Assembly: GCF_025147465.1 (NCBI RefSeq)
Contig: NZ_JALXOZ010000003.1
Coordinates: forward strand, 1 to 64,000
Source: Dermabacter sp. p3-SID358
GTDB lineage: Bacteria; Actinomycetota; Actinomycetes; Actinomycetales; Dermabacteraceae
Direction: 5' to 3'
Length of the DNA: 64,000 nt
The position numbers were made by a program, and so were the translations under genes. Below the pieces are notes generated by a model that saw only the letters and a list, made by a program, of their open reading frames with translations, was not told where the DNA came from and did not search any database. Within the stretch, counting starts at the first letter, position 1, and every line of letters begins with the position of its first letter. This document shows positions 63,401 to 64,000 of this stretch, piece by piece.

Positions 63401-64000
63401 CATCGAGCGAGAACTCGATCGGTGCCGAGGAAAGCGAATCTCGTGACGAGGCTCCGCTCACGGGGAGGGTCGAAACTGCCGGCAAGCCTGTCGCCGAAGT
63501 GGAAAAGCCGTGGTCCGAAGTGATTGATGCCCCGCAGGCGCCACCCGCGGCGAGCACATTCCCCGGGCACATCGAAACGGGTACGCGCCAGGCGTCGGCA
63601 CCGTCGGCGGAGGAACCCACAGCACCGGTGGCGCCCCCAGCACCATCCACTCCCGCACCGATTCCCGTGGCAGGTCGCGAGGAATCCCTCGCCGAAGCCC
63701 CGAGCACTCCGAATACGGATGACGACCCCCACGAAACATCCGGCCGACCCATTGTTGTGCCGCCTTCGGCGGTGCAGCACCCGGCACCCCGAGTACGCGA
63801 GAACTCCCCCGGAGCCGGCGTCGTCATCCCCGTGCAGGGACGCGACGCGAGCGCCCTCGACACCGACGCTCCTGAGGCGCAGAACACGCAACACACTTCG
63901 GCATTCCGCGATGTCATGGGCATCGCGCTCGCTTCCGACTCAGCCGAAGAAACTAGCTCCGCATCCGGGAACACCGTGTCCCGCTCGACGACCGCGCGGA
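60421..64000 (+). CDS. murJ: MurJ lipid II flippase fused to a pseudokinase-like domain (3' end outside window)
   Basis: An uninterrupted frame of 1,193 codons from ATG 60421 runs to the window edge; AGGA lies 11 bases before the ATG. Residues 1 to about 555 are a 14-helix MurJ/MviN transporter with the Leu-Leu-Gly-Phe-Val-Arg-Thr start and the Gly-Gly-Gly-Thr-Leu-Asn loop. A charged linker (560-602) follows. Residues about 603-830 look like a degenerate kinase: His-His-His-Leu-Asp-Glu-Asp (748-754) replaces the catalytic loop and no DFG is visible. A long Glu/Ala/Pro-rich region follows. This matches the plan of mycobacterial MviN, which carries a pseudokinase and an extracellular domain. 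It flips lipid II; the pseudokinase is probably regulatory. Confidence 0.9.
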   Translation, partial: MNQSSTSSARGKAMRASAVMAVASASTRLLGFVRTFLLGMVLGGSASIAANAYSAAQILPNSLWILIGGGTLNAILVPAVVRAAKFPDRGEDFCSRLFTLFFVVAVAVTGLCTLAVPFLTIVANSKLDPGTLQAATVLGYFMMPQMIFSCVYIMFGQILNAHESFGPFTWAPALNNLMNIAGSILFLVLWGAQPDGTQWTWGMLLVLAFSQVGGSIAQALLVWVWTRKIGLKIRFKWGFRGLGLRKLGTMGLWTFAMMVVGQVAVFARRWSTGGAVSAVERAQAAGDGANRELFPALAALDWSYTVFMLPQGIIAVSLVTSIFPRMSKCVNVGDHLGAYRTYSSMNRILFVPMILATAVLVVLAAPIMWVVVGGTSPVGAGANGLVLIGYTLGLAPFAATYLVTRYFYAYEDTRTAFMMRVPPTVLSLVAIPVILFWVDPRYAAATGALVSSIGVLIGWLEGVWHMRRNLARKGVDMSQINSFGTISTIARLLVAGAVSMATGWGLLALLDEFTWRGRLVAIVVGVIVAVIMTGVFALVAWMLRVSEIRDAATMISSRLLRKRGSGKQASKAPVVVEETSSEEVAPRYDGQASDRHTRANQRMTVTDNRSLEELFSSLSLSPALDGSAREGSGRVPSSATEGASWHRGVYDNGEPILVFLVRGEYAADVLDAARRVSLVSIPGLESVRDVFDSQDGEAKATAVLYTDPGIPTLADLTREGALRAETARTIAGRVTTILHEARSKGIRHHHLDEDRVFVDLEHDQVTILGAGVEDAGDEGILHLTEPFTLSPDVRAVGRILYVGLTGRSPEFFGSDASYDPSTTSPRTVPSDLAALTAALLTPLTPSTPADGPRPLSIEDVRSELSPWQSLPVTLEAYDPEQHAGAPVPLAERENSETPAEDSGAAGAAGVAGATGAAAGTVASLAAAGPVVAGPFERQEHQAEAEQAKTEQSEASADAAEDNTENDAPAENDAQARQSATPETAPNDDDDLDITSSENSIGAEESESRDEAPLTGRVETAGKPVAEVEKPWSEVIDAPQAPPAASTFPGHIETGTRQASAPSAEEPTAPVAPPAPSTPAPIPVAGREESLAEAPSTPNTDDDPHETSGRPIVVPPSAVQHPAPRVRENSPGAGVVIPVQGRDASALDTDAPEAQNTQHTSAFRDVMGIALASDSAEETSSASGNTVSRSTTAR

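Noticed and set aside
62275..63894. 539-codon minus-strand frame
   Set aside because: Antisense to the acidic C-terminal part of the MurJ-pseudokinase frame; composition is that of a mirrored Glu/Ala-rich sequence.

Overview
The window is high-GC DNA with GTG and TTG starts, Sec signal peptides, an LPxTG-type surface protein, lipoproteins, and the gene order pcnA / DUF6049 / murJ next to rpsF-ssb-rpsR-rplI. That order is typical of the origin-proximal part of actinobacterial chromosomes. Overall gene content suggests a Dermabacteraceae-like actinobacterium (Dermabacter or a relative). The phylum is a firm call; the genus is a guess from recollection.

Layout. 1-8.1 kb, all minus strand: the 5' part of a secreted protein gene, a type-B carboxylesterase, an MDR-type ABC exporter, and a 1,283-residue surface protein joining a phosphodiester-glycosidase domain to a metallophosphoesterase and an LPRTG anchor. 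8.1-22.4 kb: an Rhs island. It holds one full-length secreted Rhs gene (2,235 aa) with a variable C-terminus and a following immunity candidate. Downstream lies a series of displaced Rhs core fragments, each followed by unrelated AT-richer small genes, including a tandem duplication with a period of 1,891 bp. The island is bracketed by two diverged copies of an 89-bp leader sequence. 22.4-31.3 kb: NhaC-type antiporter, TSUP exporter, gdhA, a DUF302-glycerophosphodiesterase fusion, a cardiolipin-synthase-like protein, an ornithine-cyclodeaminase homologue, an FMN reductase and a GNAT acetyltransferase. 31.3-37.7 kb: a phosphonate/selenate-type ABC importer (fused double permease, ATPase, lipoprotein), an FUSC-type membrane protein, a divergent mntP/mntR pair, and a TetR regulator. 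37.8-45.6 kb, plus strand: TetR regulator plus giant YhgE/Pip-type membrane protein, then an Hsp90-like ATPase, nadE and a helical-repeat protein. 45.6-52 kb: SelO, GH25 lysozyme, a DJ-1/PfpI-like protein, a DUF1992 protein, tRNA-Leu(CAG), a two-domain lipoprotein and an amino-acid permease. 52-64 kb: rplI-rpsR-ssb-rpsF, a class A penicillin-binding protein, the CCA-adding enzyme, DUF6049, and a MurJ flippase fused to a pseudokinase-like region that runs off the window.

How the parts work together. The right end is a growth and envelope block: translation and replication proteins, a peptidoglycan polymerase, and the lipid II flippase with a regulatory pseudokinase. The Rhs island looks like a contact-dependent polymorphic toxin locus with archived toxin/immunity cassettes that could recombine with the main gene through the conserved core. 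mntP/mntR form a manganese efflux module. The Hsp90-like/nadE/helical-repeat genes form a compact unit of unknown purpose.

All functional calls rest on reading translated sequence and recalled family motifs; no database search was run.
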